The notes beneath the pieces are model-generated. The model was given only the letters and a program-made list of their open reading frames with translations, searched no databases and was not told the origin of the DNA. This document shows, piece after piece, positions 1 to 5,293 of a DNA stretch of 8,285 nucleotides (within the stretch, counting starts at the first letter, position 1; each line of letters opens with the position of its first letter). The DNA lies in contig JAKSDE010000495.1 in the NCBI GenBank assembly GCA_022360235.1, positions 1 through 8,285 on the forward strand. Direction: 5' to 3'. This DNA comes from Cytophagales bacterium (GTDB lineage Bacteria; Bacteroidota; Bacteroidia; Cytophagales; Amoebophilaceae). Both the position numbers and the translations under genes were made by a program.

Positions 1-30
1 CCGCCTACCATCTAATCAGAAAGATGATCT

Positions 31-57
31 AGGCAAGTATTAAAAACTTGCCTTTTT
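31..57 (+). terminator. Rho-independent terminator of a gene left of the window
   Basis: AGGCAAGT (31-38) and ACTTGCCT (46-53) form a perfect 8-bp stem around a 7-nt loop, followed by a run of T (53-57). This is a textbook intrinsic terminator for a plus-strand gene. That gene would end at or before the window edge; TAA at 13-15 in frame 1 and TAA at 41-43 in frame 2 are both possible stops. The preceding coding sequence is too short to identify. Confidence 0.65.
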
Positions 58-172
58 CCCCAAAGAAGATTTCATTGATCAATTCTATAATAGTGATAAT
101 GATTTATCTTTGTTTGAATCCCTTCTCAAAGGACAACGAACAAAACGATTTTATTGATATAATGATACCCCA
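58..172. other. Intergenic stretch with a possible decayed coding remnant
   Basis: I recognise no gene here. The plus frame from 44 to the TGA at 155-157 has no start codon but reads with protein-like composition (for example KEDFIDQFYNSDNDLSLFE). It could be the tail of a gene broken by the upstream stop at 41-43. A second plus frame is open from an ATG at 48 to 353, but that ATG lies inside the terminator stem and the second half of the frame is only heptamer repeat, so I do not call it a gene. Confidence 0.25.
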
Positions 173-206
173 TGCTAATCTAAAGGAGCCTCAGCCACCC
201 CAATTC
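173..206 (-). mobile_element. Internally deleted copy of the dispersed element (inverted)
   Basis: Positions 173-188 are the reverse complement of 3283-3298 (16 bases, including CTCCTTTAGATTAGC), which lies in the element copy at 3232-3377. Read on the minus strand, the heptamer array is followed by GAATTGGGG and then, about 9 bases later, by that 16-mer. At 3222-3298 the same order occurs (heptamer, GATAGGGG, about 45 bases of element, then the 16-mer). I infer a copy that lost its central part. It is short, so chance cannot be fully excluded. Confidence 0.35.
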
Positions 207-311
207 GGAACTCAGAACTCAGAACTCGGAACTCAGAACTCAGAACTCAGAACTCGGAACTCGGAACTCGGAACTCGGAACTCAGAACTCGGAACTCAGA
301 ACTCGGAACTC
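207..311. repeat. Heptanucleotide tandem array 1, 15 units of RGAACTC
   Basis: There are fifteen uninterrupted 7-bp units, each GGAACTC or AGAACTC, with no other variation. Only the first base (G or A) alternates, irregularly. Because 7 is not a multiple of 3, every plus frame reads the same heptapeptide (E-L-G-T-Q-N-S type) and no frame on either strand meets a stop, so open reading frames through the array are not evidence of a gene. The array lies between the element remnant at 173-206 and a candidate promoter at 332-361. Arrays of this kind are expected to vary in copy number through slippage or recombination. Confidence 0.95.
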
Positions 312-331
312 AGATCAGGGCTTAAAAATTT

Positions 332-361
332 TTGTATTATGGAATATTCCTAGTATCTTTA
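332..361 (+). promoter_or_regulatory. Candidate Bacteroidota promoter for the SPOR-ExbB-ExbD-TonB operon
   Basis: TTG at 332-334 is followed after exactly 19 nt by TATCTTTA (354-361). This matches the Bacteroidota housekeeping pattern TTG-N19-TAnnTTTG except for the last base. Transcription would start near 367, leaving a leader of about 130 nt before the ATG at 498. I see no riboswitch-like structure or second gene in 362-497. The promoter begins 20 bp after heptamer array 1. The pattern is short, so this remains a prediction. Confidence 0.4.
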
Positions 362-497
362 GAAAAATAATCTTTCCGTGTATTAAAGTGTATAAAATAT
401 AAGAAGCTTTAAAACCTATTGCAGTAAATTAGTTACGATAAAGCGTGCTTTTTTATTAACGTAGAATGCATTAAACCCAAATAAAATTTTATCAAAC

Positions 498-1166
498 ATG
501 GAAAAAAGAGATAACAAACCTCAAGAAAAAGCAAAAGAGGAAAGTAGTGATTTTGGTTTACCTAAAGCAACGTTCCAGCCTATAGAGAGAAGAAAAAGAA
601 ATTATAGAGGATTAAAAATTCTGATGATTATCATAGGAGTTATCCTTTTATTAGGAAGTGTTTATTACTGGATTTTTAAAAATTCATCTGACAAAGTTAA
701 ATACCTCACTCCAGAGGAGTTAGCAACTTATGAGTCGCCACCTGAAGTAATGTTTTTTGAGGATGATCTTACTACAAAAGAGGATTCTACTACAGAAAAA
801 AGTGACTTTGAAGTAAAAAAAGAAGATCAACCTGCTACCGGAGATAATCGTGAAATGCTTATGGAGGAACCAGAAGAAACAAGGGTATTGCCCTCTACTG
901 ATACTGAAGGGGAGATTACAAAAATTAGCGCCCCACAAGGCACCTACTTTGTCGTTGTAAGTAGCTTCGTAGATAGTGATATGGCGCTTGACTATGCTAA
1001 TCAACTCACCAAACAGGGCGTTAATGTAATGTTCATCGAGCCTGACAAAAAGAGATATTTCTTCCGTGTAGCTGTAGATCAAGCAAGTACCTTCTATGAG
1101 GCCCATGATAAGGCAGCAGCACTGCAATCTTTGTATGGAGAAGATATATGGGTATTGAAATACTGA
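498..1166 (+). CDS. Membrane-anchored SPOR-domain protein
   Basis: This 222-residue bitopic inner-membrane protein has a charged cytoplasmic N-terminus (1-38, ending in the basic run RRKRNYRG). One membrane segment follows (about 39-60), then an acidic, Glu/Thr-rich low-complexity linker (about 75-140) and a C-terminal SPOR domain (about 148-222, starting GTYFVVVSSF). SPOR domains bind glycan strands lacking stem peptides, usually at division sites. That role is family knowledge; no specific partner is visible. It is the first gene of an operon, with ExbB starting 17 nt after its stop, so it may link the ion-driven motor to the cell wall or septum. There is no Shine-Dalgarno at the ATG, only an AT-rich leader, which is usual in Bacteroidota. 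The family assignment is strong; the exact cellular role is unknown. Confidence 0.88.
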   Translation: MEKRDNKPQEKAKEESSDFGLPKATFQPIERRKRNYRGLKILMIIIGVILLLGSVYYWIFKNSSDKVKYLTPEELATYESPPEVMFFEDDLTTKEDSTTEKSDFEVKKEDQPATGDNREMLMEEPEETRVLPSTDTEGEITKISAPQGTYFVVVSSFVDSDMALDYANQLTKQGVNVMFIEPDKKRYFFRVAVDQASTFYEAHDKAAALQSLYGEDIWVLKY

Positions 1167-1183
1167 TTTAATAACTAGCTTTC

Positions 1184-1897
1184 ATGAATTTATTACAAAT
1201 TACAATTGCACAGAGCAATAGTTTACAGGAAACGAATGAGACGATGACAGCCTTCACCCTCCTTTTAAAAGGAGGATGGGTGATGCTTCCTATTTTTTTC
1301 CTCTCTGTAGCAGGAATGTACCTTATTATAGAAAAGTTAATCGCATTAAAAAAAGCTAATAAAACGCCAAAGCAATGGATGGATAAAATAAAAGAGCGTA
1401 TACGCGTAGGAGATACTGTAGAAGTAAAGCTCCTTTGTCAACAGGAGAATACGCCTATAGCAAGAATCATAGAGCAAGGCATTGAAAAAATGAGCGATTC
1501 ACGTGAGTATATAGAAGCCTCTCTCGAGAATGTTGGAAAAATGGAAGCCTACAAGCTTGAAAAGAACCTCTCTCTACTGGGAACTATTTCAGGAGCGGCC
1601 CCCATGCTAGGCTTTCTGGGTACGGTAATAGGGATGATTCAGGCATTTATCGTTATGGCACAAAAACATGATAATGTAAACCTTCAGCTACTATCTAGTG
1701 GCATTTACCAAGCTATGATTACCACCGCAGCAGGACTTGTTGTCGGCATTATTGCCTACCTAGGGTATAATTATATACTCGCGCAGATTCAGAAAATTAT
1801 TCACAATATGGAATATACTGCCGGTAAGTTTATAGAGTTACTACACGAATCTCCCAAAATCCAAGAAACTAATAAAATAAGTGAATATAAAGTCTAA
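1184..1897 (+). CDS. exbB: MotA/TolQ/ExbB-family proton channel protein
   Basis: This 237-residue inner-membrane protein forms the ion-conducting stator with the ExbD-like product of the next gene. It has three hydrophobic segments: about 28-55 (GGWVMLPIFFLSVAGMYLII), about 130-158 and about 172-200. The conserved signature lies at 129-151 (LSLLGTISGAAPMLGFLGTV plus IGM), typical of the pore-lining helix, and the third segment carries the ITTAAGLVVGI motif. A cytoplasmic loop of about 75 residues separates segments 1 and 2, as in ExbB and TolQ. The downstream ExbD and TonB-like genes favour ExbB over TolQ, but the family cannot be split with certainty by eye. Its last 17 nt overlap exbD, which implies coupled translation. 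A start at Met21 is also possible, since residues 1-20 look non-conserved. Confidence 0.93.
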   Translation: MNLLQITIAQSNSLQETNETMTAFTLLLKGGWVMLPIFFLSVAGMYLIIEKLIALKKANKTPKQWMDKIKERIRVGDTVEVKLLCQQENTPIARIIEQGIEKMSDSREYIEASLENVGKMEAYKLEKNLSLLGTISGAAPMLGFLGTVIGMIQAFIVMAQKHDNVNLQLLSSGIYQAMITTAAGLVVGIIAYLGYNYILAQIQKIIHNMEYTAGKFIELLHESPKIQETNKISEYKV

Positions 1898-2270
1898 ACA
1901 TAAAATTGACACAGGCTTTAGTATGTCTTCTATGACAGACATTATTTTTCTATTGCTTATTTTCTTCACACTCGCCGCTTCATTTGTTACCCCTGTAGGG
2001 CTTCCTGTAGATTTACCTACGAGTAAAACTTCTGATATTTTATCGCCAAAGATCAATGTCACTATCACTTCAGCTCTTAGCTATTATGTAGGCGAGCAAA
2101 AGGTGGCTTTAAGAGAACTTGAAAGTGTACTCCGAAAAGCGCTTGATGAAAATAAGCGGGATGTAGTTTTACATGTAGACAAGTCTGTAGCAGTAGAACA
2201 TTTAATTAAAGTAGCAGGGATTGCTACTTCACTGCATGCAAAAGTTTCTGTTGCTACGAAGTCTGAATAA
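1881..2270 (+). CDS. exbD: ExbD/TolR-family biopolymer transport protein
   Basis: This 129-residue protein is the partner of ExbB. It has a short cytoplasmic N-terminus, one membrane helix (about 18-37, SMTDIIFLLLIFFTLAASF) with the conserved proton-carrying aspartate at position 20, and a periplasmic domain (about 45-129) with the usual alternating strand and helix pattern (VVLHVDKSVAVEHLIKV). The start is GTG at 1881, inside the end of exbB (17-nt overlap). No ATG lies before the conserved helix region, so GTG is the natural choice. The length is typical of the family. The TonB-like gene starts one nucleotide after its stop, so these genes are surely co-transcribed. Confidence 0.93.
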   Translation: MNIKSKHKIDTGFSMSSMTDIIFLLLIFFTLAASFVTPVGLPVDLPTSKTSDILSPKINVTITSALSYYVGEQKVALRELESVLRKALDENKRDVVLHVDKSVAVEHLIKVAGIATSLHAKVSVATKSE

Positions 2271-2271
2271 G

Positions 2272-3162
2272 ATGAATCATGAAAAAGAAGAGACAAAGCA
2301 GCAGCGGTGGGCACTGGGCTTATCCATGGGTCTTCATGGGGTATTACTAGTAAGTTTTTATTTCTTACCCATTGGGAAGCCCCCCTCTTCTCTGCCTTTA
2401 GAATATGGCATTGAACTGCATTTTGAACAAAGCAACTTCCTCGAAGTACCTTCCTCTGACCAAGCACAAGAGCTAGCAAAGCATCAAACTGCACCCCCTG
2501 AGGCTGTTGTAGAAGTGAAAGAAACACAGCCTCCCCGCGAATTAGAAAATGAATCTACTACAGATGCTCCAACAGTCACCCAAGAAGTGCCTCCTACAGA
2601 AGAACCAACGCCTCAAAACCTCTCAGACGATGAGGACTTTGCTCCTCCCCAACAAGTGGATGAGGTAAGAGAAATGCCCCAAATTACAGATACTATTCCC
2701 CTTGCTGAACAGAAAAATAAAGCTACTGCGCAGTTAGACAGACAGCAGGAAGACAGCTTGGCTGTTGACAGCAATGAGCAGATGGTAACAGCAGTAAAGG
2801 AAACACCTGTAGAAAGTGGTACAAAGTTTACGCCAGCAGATACAATTGACGAGCGTGCTTTGTATAACGCTAATGAGAGAAAACCATGGAATGCCTCACT
2901 CGAACTAGCAGACTGGAAGTGGGATTTTGCCCCACAGCCCCAAGACACCACCGATGAAAATGGAAAAATTGTGTTTGAAATTAAGATTGATGACTTAGGG
3001 GAGGTTATCGCTGTCAAAACCCTAGAAAAGACAGTAAGCCCGCTCGTCGAAAAAATTTATCAAGAGGCAGTAGAAAAACTTACGTTTAGCAAAACTTCTA
3101 AAGATGCCTCGTATGCGCCTACTTCCGTAGGAAAAATTACCTTTCTTATTCGCTCTCGATAA
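2272..3162 (+). CDS. TonB-like energy transducer
   Basis: The protein has 296 residues from the ATG at 2272, one base after the exbD stop. A TTG-initiated frame from 2221 is rejected because it runs inside exbD. A single N-terminal helix (about 13-33) contains S18-x-x-x-H22, the SxxxH motif by which TonB couples to ExbB/ExbD. A long Pro/Glu/Thr-rich periplasmic spacer follows (about 55-190). The C-terminal domain (about 225-296) has the TonB/TolA-like pattern GKIVFEIKIDDLGEVIAVK, then a helix, then GKITFLIR. It should carry motor energy across the periplasm to outer-membrane receptors or, if it acts like TolA, to envelope constriction. The SPOR gene in the operon keeps the TolA option open. 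The last base of the stop is 3162, and a terminator follows within 15 nt. Confidence 0.87.
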   Translation: MNHEKEETKQQRWALGLSMGLHGVLLVSFYFLPIGKPPSSLPLEYGIELHFEQSNFLEVPSSDQAQELAKHQTAPPEAVVEVKETQPPRELENESTTDAPTVTQEVPPTEEPTPQNLSDDEDFAPPQQVDEVREMPQITDTIPLAEQKNKATAQLDRQQEDSLAVDSNEQMVTAVKETPVESGTKFTPADTIDERALYNANERKPWNASLELADWKWDFAPQPQDTTDENGKIVFEIKIDDLGEVIAVKTLEKTVSPLVEKIYQEAVEKLTFSKTSKDASYAPTSVGKITFLIRSR

Positions 3163-3176
3163 GTAGTTGCCCCTTC

Positions 3177-3201
3177 ATAACACTCAATGGTGCTATTTTT
3201 T
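3177..3201 (+). terminator. Terminator of the envelope operon
   Basis: ATAACAC (3177-3183) pairs with GTGCTAT (3190-3196) with one A-C mismatch around a 6-nt loop, followed by six T (3196-3201). It lies 14 nt after the TonB-like stop codon. The stem is modest, but the position and T-run make it a likely intrinsic terminator. Confidence 0.5.
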
Positions 3202-3228
3202 AGTTCTTAGTTTCTAGTTCCTAGTTCC
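3201..3228. repeat. Heptanucleotide array 4, variant units
   Basis: Four 7-bp units read TAGTTCT, TAGTTTC, TAGTTCC and TAGTTCC. On the minus strand these are GAACTA-type units, a variant of the RGAACTC unit of arrays 1-3. The array joins the element at 3232 through TTCCGAT, the same junction as at 7454-7460. Positions 3201-3220 are a perfect inverted copy of 3534-3553. Confidence 0.75.
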
Positions 3229-3231
3229 GAT

Positions 3232-3377
3232 AGGGGACTGTAGAATACACGCCTTTCCCCCTCAAAAAGTTGCTCGACATACCTCCTTTAGATTAGCAGA
3301 GTGAAGTTATTTCAATAAAGTCTATTGGCTTTAAAAGGAGATTTGTAGAAAAATTAGGAAAGCTTTCTACAGGCCCA
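3232..3377 (+). mobile_element. MITE-like dispersed element, copy A
   Basis: The first 57 bp (3232-3288) match 7461-7517 closely, including AGGGGACTGTAGAA, GCCTTTCC and CTCAAAAAGTTG. The right end (3362-3377, GCTTTCTACAGGCCCA) is an imperfect inverted copy of the left end. TGTAGAAA (3344-3351) and TTTCTACA (3364-3371) also form a perfect 8-bp hairpin near the right end. No open reading frame of useful length lies inside and I see no target-site duplication. It could be a MITE or the fused ends of a deleted insertion sequence. It sits between the two convergent operons. Confidence 0.5.
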
Positions 3378-3413
3378 GAGTAGGTTTGAGACTTGGTCAT
3401 ACGATGCCTCACC

Positions 3414-3430
3414 CACCTTAGGTGTTTTTT
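3414..3430 (+). terminator. Weak hairpin with T-run
   Basis: CACC (3414-3417), loop TTA and GGTG (3421-3424) are followed by six T (3425-3430). The 4-bp stem is short. It could act as a backup plus-strand terminator for the envelope operon, but it may be chance. Confidence 0.22.
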
Positions 3431-3447
3431 GAAAGCAACATCAGCAC

Positions 3448-3472
3448 TAGCCTGCTGCCAAACGCATCAAAA
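3448..3472. repeat. 25-bp direct repeat, copy 1
   Basis: This 25-bp sequence, beginning TAGCCTGCTGCC and ending CGCATCAAAA, recurs without mismatch at 3560-3584. The copies are 112 bp apart start to start and enclose heptamer array 5. It is either a remnant of a tandem duplication or the scar of an insertion with an unusually long duplicated target. Confidence 0.85.
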
Positions 3473-3527
3473 TCCTCTCATATAGCCTGTAAAGAAGAGA
3501 TATAACCTAATTTTGCAATAGTCTCAT

Positions 3528-3560
3528 AACTAAGAACTAGAAACTAAGAACTAGGAACTT
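3528..3560. repeat. Heptanucleotide array 5, variant units, inverted to array 4
   Basis: A partial unit AACTA (3528-3532) is followed by AGAACTA, GAAACTA, AGAACTA and GGAACTT (3533-3560). Positions 3534-3553 are the perfect 20-bp reverse complement of 3201-3220, so arrays 4 and 5 bracket element copy A as a large inverted repeat. The array abuts the second copy of the 25-bp direct repeat, sharing base 3560. Confidence 0.75.
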
Positions 3561-3584
3561 AGCCTGCTGCCAAACGCATCAAAA
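3560..3584. repeat. 25-bp direct repeat, copy 2
   Basis: This is the exact second copy of 3448-3472. Its final A-run merges into the stem of the bidirectional terminator at 3581-3627. Confidence 0.85.
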
Positions 3585-3627
3585 ATAGACCATCTGTTAT
3601 TAAGGGTCGACCAAATAGTCTATTTTT
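3581..3627 (-). terminator. Likely bidirectional terminator between convergent operons
   Basis: AAAAATAGAC (3581-3590) and GTCTATTTTT (3618-3627) form a perfect 10-bp but AT-rich stem around a 27-nt loop that contains the 8-bp palindrome GGTCGACC (3605-3612). On the minus strand the first arm includes the tsaB stop codon and the second arm ends in a T-run. On the plus strand the second arm is also followed by T. The long loop and weak stem lower confidence. Confidence 0.4.
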
Positions 3628-4303
3628 TCTTTGGTAGCTTGGTTTGAAATTCTTTTAAGTAAAGTGGCTCAAAATAAGCGGAATCTTCGAATTTTTTTTG
3701 ACAGAATTGCTCATATGCTAAGACGCCTATGTGGGTAGCAGAAGGGTATATATGGCTTAAAAATATAGCATTTTTATTTTTCTCCAGGATAGGTTGGCAT
3801 TTGGCAGCACCATCTCCAAAGAAGAGTATTGTATAGGCATTGAGCCAATTTTGGAAGCTATCCTTATCGATTACTTTTGAGTGTGTTGCCTCTAAAATAT
3901 GTTGTTTTTTATCTGACAAAAGGTAGTAAACTTCCATTCTTCTGGCATCAATCATGGGACAAAGTAGTGCATTAGTTACGTTATATTGGTTAACCCCATA
4001 AGCCATAGCTTCCAGCGTATTCACAGCAATTAAAGGGACCTCTAGTGCATAACAAAGTCCTTGTGCTGTTGAAGTGCCAATCCTTAGACCTGTGTACGAC
4101 CCAGGGCCTTGGGAAACAGCAATGGCTGACAGCGCATTTTTATTATAAGGACTCCTGCTTAAAAGTTGTTCAATCATTAGCATCAGTGAATCAGCATGTG
4201 ATTTTTCAATCCATAGCTCCTGGGTAGCGACTAGTTTACCTGCAAGATGCAAGGCAACAGAACAAACTTTCGTCGTAGTTTCTATACTTAAAATTAGTGC
4301 CAT
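3620..4303 (-). CDS. tsaB: tRNA t6A-modification protein TsaB
   Basis: This 227-residue protein of the ASKHA fold (YgjD/YeaZ family) is the partner of TsaD in making N6-threonylcarbamoyl-adenosine 37 in ANN-decoding tRNAs, in the cytoplasm. The family signatures are clear: MALILSIETTTKVCSVAL at the N-terminus, SQGPGSYTGLRIG at 64-76, PMIDARRMEVY at 116-126 and EPLYLKEF at 212-219. I chose the ATG at 4303 because Bacteroidota TsaB proteins begin in this way. An in-frame ATG at 4333 would add ten residues with no family match, and neither start has a Shine-Dalgarno. It is 166 nt downstream of the TSUP gene on the same strand, so it may use its own promoter, though I could not find a clear one. 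The stop codon lies in a terminator stem. Confidence 0.93.
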   Translation of the reverse strand: MALILSIETTTKVCSVALHLAGKLVATQELWIEKSHADSLMLMIEQLLSRSPYNKNALSAIAVSQGPGSYTGLRIGTSTAQGLCYALEVPLIAVNTLEAMAYGVNQYNVTNALLCPMIDARRMEVYYLLSDKKQHILEATHSKVIDKDSFQNWLNAYTILFFGDGAAKCQPILEKNKNAIFLSHIYPSATHIGVLAYEQFCQKKFEDSAYFEPLYLKEFQTKLPKKK

Positions 4304-4469
4304 GGCAGGTAATGCTAATGCTGCGTTTTGCATTCTGATTTATTGCTGTAAAACTTGGCAATCATTGAAGGTACAAAATGAAAAGATATACGTCTCTAAT
4401 TTTTTTAAAAAATCAGCAATTCGTGGTTACTAACGCATTGATTATCCGTATTATGCTATCGAACTTGTG

Positions 4470-5276
4470 TTAAAATAAAGCTATAAGTTTGGTGATGATT
4501 ACCAACAATATAAAGATCGAGAAAATTATAGTGGTTGACTGAGAAGAAATTTTTCTACCTATTTGCTCCCCCAAAGGCACAGCGAACATAATACCCACCA
4601 CCACAGGTACAACAATAGGAAAGACGATATAGCCGAAGGTGTAAGCCCCTAATTCATGTGTTGGCTTTTCAAACAGATTGATGAAGCTAATTCCTAAGCT
4701 TGTAAGAAAGGTGACACCTATGGAGATAGCTTTTGCTTTTTTGATATCTATAGCGAGCCATAAACTTAAGAGGGGAATGAGTATAGTGCTTCCTCCTAAG
4801 CCGCCTAAAGAGGAAATAGTACCTCCTGCCAAACCTGCTAGAAGATATTTCCCTCTAGAATTACGCTCTATGTATCTTTGATGGATATGTACATTGCTCC
4901 ATATCTTAAAGAGAATATAGAGCAAGATGCATATAACTACTACATTGAAATGTTGTATCGAATACCATGTACTATATACAATAGTCTTTAAAACGAGGAA
5001 AGAAGCTACTACAGCAGGGATACCTATACTGGCTACTTCCTTGGGGTAAAAATCTTTCTGCTTAATCAACAGGATTATCCCCCAAAAAGCTGCTAAACAT
5101 ACACTAAAAACAGAATTTGCAATGGTATAGGAAACAATCTCATGCGAGGGTACCTCCATTTTTGAAAGAATAAAGGGAAATGAAGTGATGTAGACAATGC
5201 CGCCTCCTACTCCTAGTAATCCCATTAAGAATCCACCGCCCACACCCGAAATAAATAGCAATAAGTAGTGAAACAT
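4470..5276 (-). CDS. TSUP (TauE/SafE) family membrane transporter
   Basis: This 268-residue polytopic inner-membrane protein has about eight hydrophobic segments. It shows the internal duplication of the TSUP family: a glycine-rich motif in the first half (GLLGVGGG, 19-26) and its counterpart in the second half (SSLGGLGGS, 155-163), each followed by a hydrophobic helix. Family members export or import small anions such as sulfite, sulfonates or sulfoacetate, and the substrate cannot be read from sequence. It starts 17 nt after the protease stop, so it is probably co-transcribed with rnpA and the protease, though no functional link is evident. No Shine-Dalgarno is visible at the ATG. The full length matches the family. 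Confidence 0.88.
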   Translation of the reverse strand: MFHYLLLFISGVGGGFLMGLLGVGGGIVYITSFPFILSKMEVPSHEIVSYTIANSVFSVCLAAFWGIILLIKQKDFYPKEVASIGIPAVVASFLVLKTIVYSTWYSIQHFNVVVICILLYILFKIWSNVHIHQRYIERNSRGKYLLAGLAGGTISSLGGLGGSTILIPLLSLWLAIDIKKAKAISIGVTFLTSLGISFINLFEKPTHELGAYTFGYIVFPIVVPVVVGIMFAVPLGEQIGRKISSQSTTIIFSIFILLVIITKLIALF

Positions 5277-5293
5277 AAGTTAGGGAAGATGCA

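Noticed and set aside
207..311. CRISPR array
   Set aside because: Units are 7 bp, contiguous and without spacers, and no cas gene is near.
48..353. Open frame of 101 codons on the plus strand
   Set aside because: Its ATG is inside a terminator stem and about a third of it is translated heptamer array, which is open in every frame.
2221..2271. Longer TonB-like protein from a TTG at 2221
   Set aside because: The extra 17 residues lie inside exbD, and the ATG at 2272 directly after the exbD stop gives a normal TonB N-terminus.
720..3017. Antisense frames inside the envelope operon (720-1127, 1841-2068, 2084-2527, 2613-3017)
   Set aside because: They are shadows of well-supported plus-strand genes, with no family features.
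3232..3377. tRNA or known structured RNA in the convergent region
   Set aside because: The hairpins are better explained by terminal inverted repeats, and no cloverleaf or known RNA motif is visible.
4442..4450. DnaA box or replication origin (TTATCCGTA)
   Set aside because: It is a single imperfect match with no cluster and no dnaA or parAB genes. rpmH alone does not mark an origin in this phylum.
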